Positions 11,157 through 23,164 of a DNA stretch of 64,000 bases are shown in pieces (position 1 is the first letter of the stretch; the number at the start of each line of letters is the position of its first letter). The stretch comes from Megalobrama amblycephala (taxonomy: Eukaryota > Chordata > Actinopteri > Cypriniformes > Xenocyprididae). The stretch covers positions 7,497,882 through 7,561,881 of the forward strand of contig NC_063066.1 of NCBI RefSeq assembly GCF_018812025.1. Direction: 5' to 3'. The notes below the pieces were generated by a model. That model was not told the origin of the DNA. It made no database searches and saw nothing but the letters and a program-made list of their open reading frames with translations. A program made the translations under genes and the position numbers.

Positions 11157-12781
11157 GATTTATTTATTTATTTTTTGGTCACGTCTTATCTCATCTCTGG
11201 CACCAAATGAGGCAGGACGTCGCTGATACTAGCTATTATGTGTTTATATAACCAGCAGTTATTTATTTGAAGCATATCAATGCAGAACTTTAGCCAGTTT
11301 GATTACTTGCCCATGAACTCTTCTGTGATATATGCATTTAGCTTTTTTTCTACACAAGAGCAGCACATAGCCTGTCACGTAACAGAAAAGCTTATGAAAT
11401 ATTGAGAAACTGACAGCTGCACTTAGTCATGCACACTTACAAACAGATGCACACACAAACACCCAGACACGCAAACTCAAAAAAAAAAAAAAAAAAAAGC
11501 TAGAAGCCCTCTATTTTGCCGAGGAGCATCTTTCACAGTCGCATGCTTTTCTGCATTTATCAGGAAAATGCAGTATACAGATAATAGCATGTGCACGGTC
11601 TACAAATTGAGTTGCTTTTGTTTCTGTGGTTACATGACAAAGAGATAGACGGGAAGAGAGATTTCTTGTCTTATAAGCTCAAGAGACGTGGCAGAGATAA
11701 ACATTACTTATCTGTTCTCAGAACCGATGTTCTCAAACCCCACTGAAGATATGCTGGAGGGACAGTGTACATCTCTATATCTAGATGATCCATTCATGTT
11801 ATTTTTTTCGTTGTTTCTTCAGGCATTTTTTGTATTTTCCTCCCAAAAGGCTAACTGAGCAGCAGCCAGTGCATTTATTGAATTAGCAGCTAGCGGGAAC
11901 CATTAGGAAGCCATTTCCTATTTGATAGTGCTGCATTAGAATGGGTAGAGCAAACCTCCTGTGGATGGGCTGCTCTTCTTGTAGACCAGGACAGGGTGGA
12001 TTTGTATTTGAAGACCACCAACAAAGGCAAATCTACTTTCTTTTTCCAAACAATGATTGACAAGCATTTCTTCAATGTGACATCGGCGGTACCTGTGTGA
12101 TAGTAACTTTTAATTACATCTTGTAAAAGTTTCTCGGACAAGTAAACTAGACGGAGTCATGCTGTCCTCGGGACAGTGCCTGATAATAACGATTCCTGCT
12201 TTATGAGCACAATAAATCCAGTAGAAGAGCTAGACGTTAAAAGGTTGAGTGCAGGCCCAGAGGTCATTAGATGAGTGCAAGCTATCAGATCTAGGCTCCC
12301 AGACCCTGCGGCTCTGTAGCCTGAGATAAAAGTTGACGGTAATTCGGCACAACGTTCTTCTTCTATAACCCGTAGCGATAAGGCCATGGGCAGAAAGAAG
12401 TGTCTGGAGAAATGGCGAGATCGGGACAGACAGAGACGAGACTCGATGGAGACTGTTGGGGCAGCTGTGGTAGGTCACCTAGCTCTAGTGAACCATAATG
12501 AACTATAGCTGGTGGCTGCCAGTTTTGGGGGAGACGTAACAGTCCAACTTGAGTCCTCAGGTCAGTGATGATGACGCCTAATGAGTTACAATGAGGTGTG
12601 AAAAAAGTACTGTTACTGTTATTTATTTATAATGCTGCTACAGATCACAAAATGGATATCCATGCTTTTTTGCCAAACCGAAATGTCCTCTGCCTGTAAA
12701 TATTCAGGTTAGCTGACATGGAGTTTGCTGGTGAAACTCATCCAACAGGATTAAATTATTTATTTAAAAATTTCATTTTTT
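11157..12781. other. Non-repetitive DNA, no gene recognised
   Basis: It contains an A-run at about 11480-11498 and otherwise unique-looking sequence. Frames of 76-83 codons at 11890-12480 lie on the minus strand, overlap each other in different frames and show no domain. Confidence 0.5.
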
Positions 12782-12849
12782 GGTAACACTTCACTATGGG
12801 GAACACATATTCACTATTAACTATAACTTTTGCCTCAATTAACTTCTTA

Positions 12850-13393
12850 CAGTGGCATGAAAAAGTATGTGAACCCCTTGCAGAATCTGTGAAAAAATAA
12901 GAGGGATAATAAAAAATGCATGTTATTTTTTGTTTAGTACTGTCCTGAGTAAGATATTTTACATAAAAGATGTTTGCATCTAGTTCACAAGACAAAACAA
13001 TAGCTGAATTTATTAAAATAACCCCATTCATAAGTATGTGAACCATTGATTCTCAATACTGTGTGTGGTTACCTGATGATCCACGACTGTTTTTTTTGTT
13101 TTGTGATGGTTGTTCATGAGTCTCTTGTTTGTCCTGAGCAGTTAAACTGAGCTCTGTTCTTCAGAAAATTCCTCCAGGTCCTGCAGATTCATCAGTTTTC
13201 ATGCATTTTTGCATATTTGAACCCTTTCCAGCAGTGACTGTAGGATTTTGAGATCTGTGTTTTCATACTGAGGACAACTGAGGGACTCAAACACAACTAG
13301 TAAAAAAGGTTCAAACATTCACTGATGCTCCAGAAAGAGCGTCATCATTTTCACAGATTCTGCAAGGGGTTCACATACTTTTTCATGCCACTG
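12850..13393. mobile_element. Tc1/mariner-type MITE with 46-bp perfect TIRs
   Basis: Starts CAGTGGCATGAAAAAGTATG and ends with its exact inverse. The arms match over 46 bases without mismatch. TA flanks both sides (12848-12849 and 13394-13395). A TA duplication with CAGT-type ends indicates Tc1/mariner superfamily mobilisation. The interior has no transposase frame. Confidence 0.92.
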
Positions 13394-13499
13394 TATTTAC
13401 TGCTTATTAATAGTTAGTAAGGTAGTTGTAATGGTGGTTTAGTTTAGGAACAGGGTAGGATTAAGGGATGTGGAATATGGTCATGCAGAATAAAGCCAA

Positions 13500-14058
13500 T
13501 GTTGGGGAAAGTTACTTTTAAAAGTAATGCATTTTAATATTGCATTATTCCCTAAAAAAGTAACTAATCGCCCTTCTTAGTTACTTTTTATGAAAAGTAA
13601 TACGTTACACTACTTTTGCTTTACTTTTTCTCATCTGGGCCCGGCTTGCTTGTTTGTTTTTTAATAACAGTAAAAAAAAGTTCTATTTTTTGGCAAAATG
13701 TTAAGGCCCTTTCACACCAAAAGTGAAATTAATAAGCCTAAAGCAGAAGGTAATGCATATTTACACCTGTACAGTAGAGGGCACAGCTCAAACAAACCTT
13801 TCAGCTGTGCTGCCATTCTGGATTAAAGAAGAATAGGATACAGGAGAAGGAAGTTCAACACTCTTATTTCTAAATCTAAAATTAAGTAATTTTTGCTTAT
13901 CACTATGGTTGAATTAGATCATTGAAGGTCAACAGCAAAGATATTGGTTAATAAAGTGAGAATAAATACATAAAGTATATTTGTGGAATTTAATATAGTT
14001 AATTATTACAGGTTTACGTAAAATTCTGAGATTGCATTTCACCGTTTTTATTCATTTT
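13500..14058. mobile_element. Truncated repeat starting TGTTGGGGAAAGTTAC
   Basis: The left part carries the repeated AAGTTACTTTT/AAAAGTAATGC words typical of a fish MITE with a GTTGGGGAAAGTTACTTTT terminus. The inverse terminus expected on the right is absent before the host MITE resumes near 14059, so the copy is right-truncated or was deleted after insertion. Confidence 0.6.
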
Positions 14059-14115
14059 GAGGATAATAAGCAACTAGTTAAAAGTGAGAATTGTTCCCCA
14101 TACTAAAGTGTTACC

Positions 14116-15746
14116 CTTTAATGTTTGTAGTCGTAGTTCAGACAGACATAACTGACATTTTATAGACATAAAATACAGCTTTTCTTGTGCTTAACAGGTT
14201 ACGTGAAATATAGTTTATATCATGACTGGGACCAAAATTTGGATATGTCAAGCCGGCTTCCACAGATGCAAGTTAGATACAGCAGCAAAGATTAGATGCT
14301 CGTCATGGGCTGTTCACCGTTTTAGTATTTATTCAGTAATAATTGAATTGACTAAATAGTAAAATGTGTCATTATTCATAAGGATGTAATTTGCCACCTG
14401 TGAGATCTTAAAGTAGCTTAATTCTGTGACTGCAGGTTGAGAAACCATGATTTAGCAGATTTGGATTGCCAGACTTCATCATGGATGACTGACTAACGAT
14501 AATGAAACTCCATGAGGCTGAAGTGTCTTTATTTGACCCGCCCATCGCTATTTATGTTACAGACCATTATAAGTTTAAATGATGTCATTATACCAAGCAA
14601 AGTCATAATTTCAGTTTGATGTCCTTTTATCTCTGCATGTGGTTCTCTCTTTAGCCTCACTGCCAAGTCTGTCACATTTTGAACAGGCTCTTCTTATACC
14701 AATGTCTTAGACATTACGCTTCTAAAAATCAAATTAGCTTTCAGGTCAATTTCATTCTGTGTTCAGAAAGCGAACGAAATGCTGTATAAATAACTTTTAA
14801 CTGGGAGCGTGTGGACAATGGACCGTTAGCTCTCTCAGGGCTCTCTCTGTTCCAGTCATAACAGGCTTAATGGCCACTGTGGAGCTTTAATATGCAAACT
14901 TTAGTTAGTTTGCTTGTCTAAAGCAGACGTATGTGGCCACCTGTGATAAAACAGGACGCTTTGAAAGTCTATTGTCATCAGATCATCCCAAGAGGTCACT
15001 CCATCCCACCACTCATTATTTTGTTTTTGTTGAACCCACTGTCTCCATTTCCTCTCTTCTCTTAATGAGAATGCTCTGTTTTCTCTTGAGTATTACTCCC
15101 TCTTGGTCTTTTGCCATTTTAGTAATGCCCACTCTTAACTTCTCTCACTGGGCAGCCTTTGATATTTAAGATTCTGAAACCTTCAAGCATATAACAAAAG
15201 AAAATCTGAACTCACGAGAGTTAATTTGTTTAGATGAATTAGCAGCAGTTATTTGAACCAATTATTTAATTGTCGGCATATTTATTGTGAAATAATCCTG
15301 CAGCTAATGTAATCACTTACTGTACCTCTTTTAATAATCAGTGTTTGCATTTTACAAGTCATAAGTTAATTGACTTCCAGTTAGAAAAAAAAAAAAAGAG
15401 AAAAAAAACCCTGAGTGTGCAGAGAGATTCTTAACAGAAGATCAATGTGGGGCTTTCGGAATAATCAAGGAAAGAAAACTAAACAGAGGAGAGACAAACT
15501 GTAGTCAGTTTGGAAATGATGAAACTGCAGTGAAACACCTTTCTTACTCTTAACTAAGTCAACTAGGACAAAAACCATGTAACATATGGGCAAACTCATT
15601 AAATAGTGTCGCTTCTTAGTCTGGCATGTCAGTGCAAAAACCTGCATCTTATGCATTAACCAACTGTGCTCCCATATAACCAGGCATTTTCTTTCTTTTC
15701 AAACTTTTCATTCACACTCTAAAAAGTTTGGATTTTGGATAAGAAG
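14116..15746. other. Non-repetitive DNA
   Basis: No gene or named repeat is recognised. A poly-A tract lies near 15385-15408. Confidence 0.5.
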
Positions 15747-15872
15747 TTAAAGGGATAGTTCACCCAAAAAATGGAAATTCTGTCATCATTTACTTACCCT
15801 CAAGTTGTTGTTGTTGTTGAGGGTGAGTAAATGATGACAGAATTTCCATTTTTGGGTGAACTTCCCCTTTAA
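15747..15872. mobile_element. Minimal foldback MITE (about 125 bp)
   Basis: The left half TTAAAGGGATAGTTCACCC...CTGTCATCATTTAC and the right half are inverses, with (GTT)n at the turn. It has the same outer terminus as families A, B, C and E but almost no interior. TTAA is present at both outer ends. Confidence 0.85.
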
Positions 15873-15952
15873 TATAAGATGTTATGCCAGCTATAAAGAT
15901 ATTAAATACATTATTATGTTGTAATAGATTTGCATATCATGTTGGGGGCAGG

Positions 15953-16015
15953 CTGGTAACCCGAAGGTTGCAGGTTTGACTCTCAATACTGGCAGGTAAT
16001 GATTAAGGAGCACAC

Positions 16016-16105
<90 letters not shown>

Positions 16106-16194
16106 CACTACTCACTACTTCTAACATGTGTGCACTAACTGGATGGGTTAAATGCAGAGGACAAATTCCAAGTATGGGATACCTTCACGTCACT
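15953..16194 (+). mobile_element. 5'-truncated tRNA-derived SINE containing (GT)n
   Basis: It retains a B-box-like GCAGGTTTGACTCTC and the later landmarks ATGGGTTAAATGCAGAGG and CACGTCACTTT, which belong to a widespread cyprinid tRNA-SINE. The 5' head with the A box is missing. The (GT)n tract at 16019-16104 has expanded in the middle of the body. The 3' end is cut by the insertion of the TTAA MITE at 16195. Confidence 0.75.
16019..16104 (+). repeat. (GT)n microsatellite, about 43 units
   Basis: An uninterrupted GT dinucleotide run inside the SINE body. It is likely polymorphic. The Cys/Val and Thr/His pseudo-peptides it encodes are not proteins. Confidence 0.97.
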
Positions 16195-17340
16195 TTAAAG
16201 GTGCCATTGAATTGAAAATTGAATTTACCTCGGCGTAGTTGAATAACAAGAGTTCAGTACATAGAAATGACATACAGTGAGTCTCAAACTCCATTGTTTC
16301 CTCCTTCTTATATAAATCTCATTTGTTTAAAAGACCTCCGAAGAATAGGCGAATCTCAACATAACACCGACTGTTACATCGGGGTGTACGCCCCCAATAT
16401 TTGCATATGCCAGCCCATGTTCAAAGCATTACACAAGGGCAGCCAGTATTAACGTCTGGATGTGCACAGCTGAATCATCAGACTAGGTAAGTAAGCAAGG
16501 ACAATAGCGAAAAATGGCAGATGGAGCGATAATAACTGACATGATCCATGATAACATGATATTTTTAGTGATATTTGTAAATTGTCTTTCTAAATGTTTC
16601 GTTAGCATGTTGCTAATGTACTGTTAAATGTGGTTAAAGTTACCATCGTTTCTTACTGTATTCACGGAGACAAGAGAGCCGTCGCTATTTTCATTTTTAA
16701 ACACTTGCAGTCTGTATAATTCATAAACACAACTTCATTCTTTATAAATCTTTCCAACAGTGTAGCATTAGCCGTTAGCCACGGAGCACAGCCTCAAACT
16801 CATTCAGAATCAATGTAAACATCCAAATAAATACCATACCTTAAGCTGGGGACACACTTAACGACTAGCTGAAACATTCTAAGACTGAACTCAACACACT
16901 ATATGATTTTAAATGCTGACTATAAACACCGACTGAACGCAACTGGCTCCTCTGACTCGGCACATTTGGGCATGATCAGTAGTATCAAATTACATTCATA
17001 ATCGGCCTTACAATCGTTAAGTGTGTCCCCGGCTTTACGCGATTAGACATGCTGCATGACGAACACATTGTAAAGATCCATTTTGAGGGTTATATTAGCT
17101 GTGTGAACTTTGTTTATGCAGTGATAGAGTCGAGAGCTCGGGAGGGGGCTGAGAGCGTGCAATTTAAAGGGGCCGCAGCATGAATCGGCGCATTTCTAAT
17201 TATGCCTCAAAATAGGCAGTTAAAAAAATTAATTTAAAAAAATCTATGGGGTATTTTGAGCTGCAACTTCACAGACACATTCAGGGGACACCTTAGACTT
17301 ATATTACATCTTGTAAAAAAACGTTCGATGGCACCTTTAA
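16195..17340. mobile_element. TTAA-target MITE with AGGTGCCAT termini
   Basis: The left end is TTAAAGGTGCCATTGAA and the right end TTCGATGGCACCTTTAA, a 17-bp terminal inverted repeat counting the TTAA target, which is present at both borders. TTAA targets are used by piggyBac and Kolobok transposons. Nothing here separates the two. The interior is non-coding and is itself interrupted at 16854-17034. A second family with a related subterminal block ends at 34396. Confidence 0.8.
16854..17034. mobile_element. Harbinger-like 181-bp MITE with TTA duplication
   Basis: Begins AGCTGGGGACACACTTAACG and ends with the inverse of AGCCGGGGACACACTTAACG, 20 of 21 bases paired. TTA flanks it at 16851-16853 and 17035-17037. 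A 3-bp TTA duplication fits PIF/Harbinger elements. The empty site reads as continuous host MITE. There is no ORF. Confidence 0.8.
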
Positions 17341-19035
17341 TGTGATGGAAAATTTACTGATCCCGTAACTAAAATATAAATGAGCACTGTCATGTACAGT
17401 ATTGGGGAATATTGACCATTTTTTAAAACAAGAAGAGTCATATAATTACTACCTAGGTGTGTTCAGTTTCAGAATATGCATAATAAATTGCAAAACTTAC
17501 TTGTATGCACACAGTGTTACAAGTGCGTGTGTGTAATCTGAGACTGCGTCTATAACACACTGGGTATTATTATAGTCATCATAATTGATTATTGAATTCT
17601 GTAATCGAAGCATGGAATTTTTATGATCAAACTGATGCATTTTTTGTTTGCACTCTTAACTGATTTAAGCGAGTCTGTTAGCGACAGAGCAGCAAGTACA
17701 AATAAACTACACTTGCAGTGTGCGAAATTCATCCTTAGTGAATTCCTCCCATACTGTTTGCGGTTATTCTGAGACGAGGGATTTTAACTCCCCTCTGCTT
17801 TTCTTTGGCTATTTATTTTTAAGATGGGAGTAGACAGAGGAGCACATGGAGGGCATTGAAAGTGTCTCCTTAAGAATTTAATAAGAAAAGAGATCTTGAT
17901 GGATTAGGGGTCCTACCCACATAGGAGACATTCACAGAATGAGGAATGACAAAGTGAATTTTTCTCTGCCCACCTCGTCTCTGGGGCCTTTGCTTTCAAT
18001 TGAGGGAGATTAAAGAACCATAGAGGGATGTGGTCTAGTGGACAGGTTTTTATTTTAAGTTTTTATTAATATTTATATGCATATGAAACAAGCCTGTTCG
18101 AGCATCAGAAACCGGTTGGTTTACATCATCCCGCATGACGAGACATGGAAATACAAGTCGCTGGCTTGCTCAGACATCAGCACCCTGTGAAACATCCTTA
18201 AACCCTCAAATACATGTCCGACGTGTGTTCCGATATATGTGGTGTGCTTAATGGGACATCCACCGTCAAGGTTAAAAAATGAGTGGGCTTCAGCATGAAT
18301 GGATCTGTGTAGGCAGCGAATCGACCCAGTGGGGGCCTTGATATTACACAGTGGAGAGAAGAGAGAGTAATCCCTCATAAATAATAGATAACCAAATCCT
18401 CTAAAACACAGCCAGCATTGCCAGCCATGGGCTGATGATAACAACTCTCACTGTGGCTGGGTCAAGCTTCCATTAATACTCAATTACACCCTGGAAGCAA
18501 GGTGCCAGAGGTTACCATTGTTTCTGTTAAGGGAGTAAGATGGCTACCTCTACAACAAACATTGAGTGGAAAGGGAGTTCCACATCCATGCAGCCATGTC
18601 GTATCAACCATGAATACTCTTATGTTCTTGTATCGTTTTCTTAGGTGGAGAGGAGATATTAAGCAGAATGTCCAAGTTGCTCTTTTCCATGCATTGAAAG
18701 CGGATAGTAGTTTATGCTGCCTATATACACTAGCTCTGTAAAAATGTTTACATGAAATCATCACAGTCTGAACTTTCATTTATGACTGACAGCTCTGCAT
18801 AAAATACGTCATCTACTTTTGTAACCTCCTGTTTTCTATATTCAAAGCCATATAATAGCTTTGTGTGAGGAACAGAATCAATTGTAACATCTCATTTTAT
18901 TCGCATTTGTCTTAAATTGGGGGGGGAATGCAACTTTACATGTTTTGCACCATGTTTGACATCACTGACACCAAACCCCATTGGTTCTCATGTGTCATGT
19001 GATCAGTTGTGACATTAGTTTAGTTTAGAGCTTTA
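17341..19035. other. Non-repetitive DNA
   Basis: No gene is recognised. Frames of about 79-107 codons on both strands at 18121-18779 overlap each other and have no domain. A repeat-free island. Confidence 0.5.
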
Positions 19036-19868
19036 TTAAAGGGTTAGTTCACCCAAAAAAATGAAAATTCTGTCATTAATTACTCACTCTCATGTCGTTC
19101 CTCACCCGTAAGAACTTTGTTCATCTTCGGAACACAAATTAAGAAATTTTTCATAAAATTCGATGGCTCAGTGAGGCCTTCATTGCCAGCAAGATAATTA
19201 ACACTTTCAATGCCCAAAAAGCTGCTAAAGACATATTTAAAACAGTTCATGTGACTACAGTGGTTCAACCTTAATGTTATGAAACAACAAGAATACTTTT
19301 TGCGCGCCAAAAAAACTAAATAACGACTTTATTCAACTATATGTAGTGATGGGCAATTTCAAAACACTGCTTCATGAAGCTTTACGAATCTTTTGTTTCG
19401 AATCAGTGCTTTGGAGCATGTATCAAACTGCCAAAGTCACAACCCCCCCAAGTGGTGAACCATTGAAATTTCAAAACACTTATGATGTAACAAAGCCTTG
19501 TTTACTGAAATGACGTGACTTTGGCAGTTTGATACGCGCTCCGAACCACTGATTCGAAACAAAAGATTTGTGAAGCTTCATGAAGCAGTGTTTTGAAATC
19601 GCCCATCACTAGATATTGTTGAATAAAGTCGTTATTTAGTTTTTTTGGTGCACAAAAAGTATTCTTGTCGCTTCATAACGTTAATGTTGAACCACTGTAG
19701 TCACATGAACTGTTTCAAAAATGTCTTTAGTAGCTTTCTGGGCATCTGAAAATGTTAATTGTCTTGCTGGCAATTGAAGCCTCACTGAGCCATCAGATTT
19801 TATCAAAAATATCTTAATTTGATTCATATCTTAATTCAATGTCATTTTTGGGTGAACTGCGCCTTTAA
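19036..19868. mobile_element. Foldback element, family A, complete copy
   Basis: The 833-bp element is TTAA-bounded. The left arm starts TTAAAGGGTTAGTTCACCC and includes TCTGTCATTAATTACTCA, GGCTCAGTGAGGCCT and AGTGATGGGCAATTTC. The right arm repeats these in reverse order and strand, from about 19500 on. The turn is near 19440-19460. The arms are about 400 bp each. It has no coding capacity, and the 76-codon minus frame at its left arm is a by-product. Confidence 0.92.
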
Positions 19869-21449
19869 AAACACCAAGTAGCCAGTATTGAGATGAGTTT
19901 GAAGAGTGAGCTCTTACCTGTCGTTTCTGCTTCTTGATTAGAGTAATTCTACAATCAGAACCAAATTAGCAGCGGCAGATTCTGAGTCATTAGAATTAAT
20001 TACATCAACAGCGCTTTAAAACTGACTCACTGCGGTCGGCGTCTCTAGATGCGTACGAGTGTGTGTTTGCAAGCGCTCGAGAGAGAGCATATGCGTTCCG
20101 TTGCTCACTTCCCTCTCGGGAAATCTCCCTGATGAGAGTTCTCCCGGATGGACACTGCTCTCAGGAGAGTATGTGATGAGATTTGCAACTGTTTAGCAGT
20201 TAATAAATCCATCAGTGCACTCAAGCCCCCCTGACACATTGTTACTTCCACACTGTCCTTCTGTTCAGAAAACAGCCAGAGACTGATGATGCATACTGGC
20301 ATAATTAAAGACAGCCTTTCTCTCTCAAGAGAGAGGGCCTAATCCGACCTCCTTTAGGGGACTCTCTCTGATGACACGCTCCCACGACACGTGATCACAA
20401 ACAGGAAAGCAACAGGACGAAGAGAGCCTGAGCATTGTTTAATGCTCGCTCGTTGTCCTTGCACTTTTCAGAAATGCATCAAGGTATTTAGAATAATTAT
20501 TATCCTCGTCTTAAGCTGCCAAACTAATTGTGTGTTTAATTATTTCCCAACAATAGTGTCGGGTTTTCCCAGGGAGCCGGTGCCAGTTAAGCTGCTCATA
20601 ATTGTTGTCAATTTGGCATTAACTATTTAGCAGATTAAGTATTAAATAGAAATCTAAGTGCACTGAAGGCCATCGAGTCGTTAACGACAGCACAGTTAAC
20701 GGTAAGGTGTTGTTTTCGGCCCAGCGAAGTACAGATTCTGTTATATAGCACACTGTAATGCTTTCCCATCATTCTGTGCTCTCTTTAATGATGCTCGCTC
20801 CTAGCATCAGCAGTTGTCGAGGTAGCAGTGTCGTGTGTATGGTAACCACCGCTCCGCCGTGATGGATGGCGCTACATGCTGTTGGGGTGCTTATACTTGT
20901 TATACGTGATGTATCGGTAGCTACGCAGACAAAAAAAAATGTGTCTCTTCAGGCTACCTCTAACGTTCTATCATTTTCCCACTGACAGAAATCCCAAACT
21001 GTGTGGGCCTGTGTTCCTGGAGAGAGCGCGGGGATGGGAGAGAAACCGAGAGGCATCTCAAAGCCGCCCACACCTGTTTGGCCTGTTGGAGAAGCTTCAT
21101 GCTCTCCATTTCATCCGAGTGATCTAAACGAAGCACCCCAACATCACCTGCTCAGGTTTTCCCTCAGGCCATTAGATCTGAACTTGTTCTCTGAGCATCC
21201 AGCAACATAGATGCTTCAGTCCAGTGCTTCTTCAGATCTTATTGTACAAAACTCTGCTGGCACTAAGCGTCCTGTTTCAGACCGAGCATCCCTGCTTTCC
21301 ACCGAAATAACCTGACTATTTCTTGCTCTTTGCGTTTTTCTGGCAATGAGTGGGGAAAACACTTAGAATGAGTTGTGCCAGCTTATATTATTATATTACT
21401 ATTTATTTGCATGCGTTTAATGCTAATTCACTAAATGAATTATGCAGAT
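19869..21449. other. Repeat-free island, possible conserved non-coding DNA
   Basis: No gene or repeat is recognised. The block at about 20470-20720 holds many TAATT/AATTA homeodomain-type words. This looks like vertebrate conserved non-coding sequence but cannot be proven without alignment. Confidence 0.4.
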
Positions 21450-21451
21450 TA

Positions 21452-23039
21452 CAGTTTTTCTCAGTCGCTTTGGTGCATTTCTCACATCACGTTTTACATT
21501 TGCACAACAGTTAGTTCAATCTCCACAACATTTAGTCATTTGTGCACATCATAGTAGCAGTTTCTCATTCCTTCGAACAAATTGCAAAATGCTTTTGGAC
21601 ATGCATCAATTGCTTTCATACAACTCTCTGCTGTTTTATAACATTATCATTTGCTTATGTCATGTCAGTCAAAATTAACTATACTTGTGAATGCTGAATA
21701 GTCATTCCATATAAAACTAATAGTCCTCATTTCATTGCTTGAGTCATTACATACAAAAATGTTGAACTAGTTGTCAAAATCTGTCAAGCAAATTTTACAC
21801 ATTTTTTTTTTAAATCTTTTTTTCCTGAAAATGTCGCCTAAATTGAACAATTTCTCTCAAGTGAATCTCAACTTTCACTGATGAGAAGGGGTGTGTGAAG
21901 CATTAGTTGCAACCAATGATAAGCCACTTCTCCACAATCACTGTCAGAGCTGAATCCCATAAACCCCCACTTTACAAGCATATACGAACCAAGCAGGACA
22001 TAGTGTGTACCATTTCTACAATACTGTGACACAGAAGTGGAAGGTCAGCCTCATGGAAGAGGGGTAAGGGTGCGGGGAGGAAGGGGAAGGGGACAAAACA
22101 GGGGAAGAGGATGAAGAGGCCAATAGGCAGATCCCTGATGAAATCAGGGCTACAATTGTGGATCATGTTGTCAATCACGGCCTCACAATGGCTGAGGCTG
22201 GTCGAAGGGTGCAGCCAAATGTTGGGAGAACCACTGTAAATTCAGTTATTCAAACATTTCGTCATGAGAACAGGTGTGTATAAATGGACAGTAATTCAGC
22301 ACTAAACAATCTGCACTGCACTACTGTCATCGTGTCATACATGAAGCTTGCAGTGGGACAAGAACTTACAGTTTACATTTAGACGTACAGCTTTACTGCA
22401 TCACACATTTAGTGTATTGTAGTGTACAGTAGTGTTACAGTAAAGATTTGCCATATGTACTGCAATATTGTTTACAGTTGTGCACAGCTCTACCCAAAGG
22501 GAGTTTATGTTTGTTGCAAATAAGGGTGTATTTTTTCTATTGCACAATGCTGTGAACAAATTAGAATTGCAAAGAGCATATGCAGTAAAAATGTGAAACA
22601 TACATATTCAGTGTCTTGTACTCAGTTACCTCACTAAATACAGTAATGTGTAACTTTACTGTATTTTTCAAATGGCTGTGCAAATAGTATATAGTGCTGT
22701 CTTGAGCATTTTCAGGTAGTGTCACCAAGATCTGACTTTTTTGCATTGGAAAACATTGACATTGAGTAAACTGTCATAATGAAAACATGACAAAGCCATT
22801 TGACTATCTTGTTCATAAACAATGGCGTCAGGACTTTTCATCTTGATGACACTGACACTTTCATTGACATGAATACTTGCTTTTGAGGAATGACCTATCC
22901 ATTTTGAGCAAGTGACACGCTTTTGCAGGTTATCAACTAGGTTTTGCAGTTTGTACTAATTGTTTTGAGAACTGCATTAACTGTTGTGCAAATGTAAATA
23001 TTGATGTGAGAAATGCACCAAAGCAACTGAGAAAAACTG
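21452..23039 (+). mobile_element. IS630-like element, non-autonomous, copy 1
   Basis: The 1588-bp element starts CAGTTTTTCTCAGTCGCTTT, ends with the inverse and is flanked by TA (21450-21451 and 23040-23041). The terminal inverted repeats extend well past 40 bp, with ACATTTGCACAACAGTTA further in. It holds only the N-terminal helix-turn-helix part of a transposase (22053-22283). The rest is non-coding AT-rich filler. TA target and long TIRs place it in the IS630-Tc1-mariner superfamily. A second copy lies inverted at 44760-46352. Confidence 0.85.
22053..22283 (+). pseudogene. IS630-like transposase N-terminal (HTH) relic
   Basis: From an ATG at 22053 the frame meets a stop after four codons, then reads open from 22068 to a stop at 22281. 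It contains PDEIRATIVDHVVNHGLTM and AEAGRRVQPNVGRTTVNS. The second half is a helix-turn-helix of the kind that starts fish IS630-like transposases. The catalytic DDE domain is entirely absent. The truncated product could at most bind element ends. Confidence 0.7.
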
Positions 23040-23164
23040 TAATTCACAACAACCCCAAAATCTGCCACTTCTAAGTGCTCTTTTGTCTTGGTTGCAGCAG
23101 GCTAACACAATCTCCATAAGCAATAATAACAAGAGTTATTATTTACTTTTTTTTTTTGAGTATG

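Larger units (their letters stand above)
12782..14115. mobile_element. MITE with GGTAACACTT termini, host of two insertions
   Basis: The ends GGTAACACTTCACTATGGGG and, inverted, the block ending ACTAAAGTGTTACC pair over about 25 bp with two or three mismatches. The residual interior (ACACATATTCACTATTAAC, then TTTACTGCTTATTAATAG, then AATAAGCAACTAGTTAA) is the usual core of this family, cut at two points by the elements at 12850-13393 and 13500-14058. Confidence 0.85.

Noticed and set aside
15891..16215. Thr-His and Cys-Val repeat peptides
   Set aside because: Translations of (GT)n on either strand within a SINE.
16480..16495. GTAAGTAAG splice-donor-like site
   Set aside because: It lies in the TTAA MITE with no open exon frame ahead of it. 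Isolated donor-like strings are common.
18121..18779. Frames of 79-107 codons on both strands
   Set aside because: Overlapping frames on both strands, no recognisable protein family and ordinary length for chance in DNA of this composition.
19080..19310. 76-codon minus frame in the foldback arm
   Set aside because: The same peptide type appears wherever family A or B arms occur (for example 24292-24522). It is repeat sequence, not a gene.
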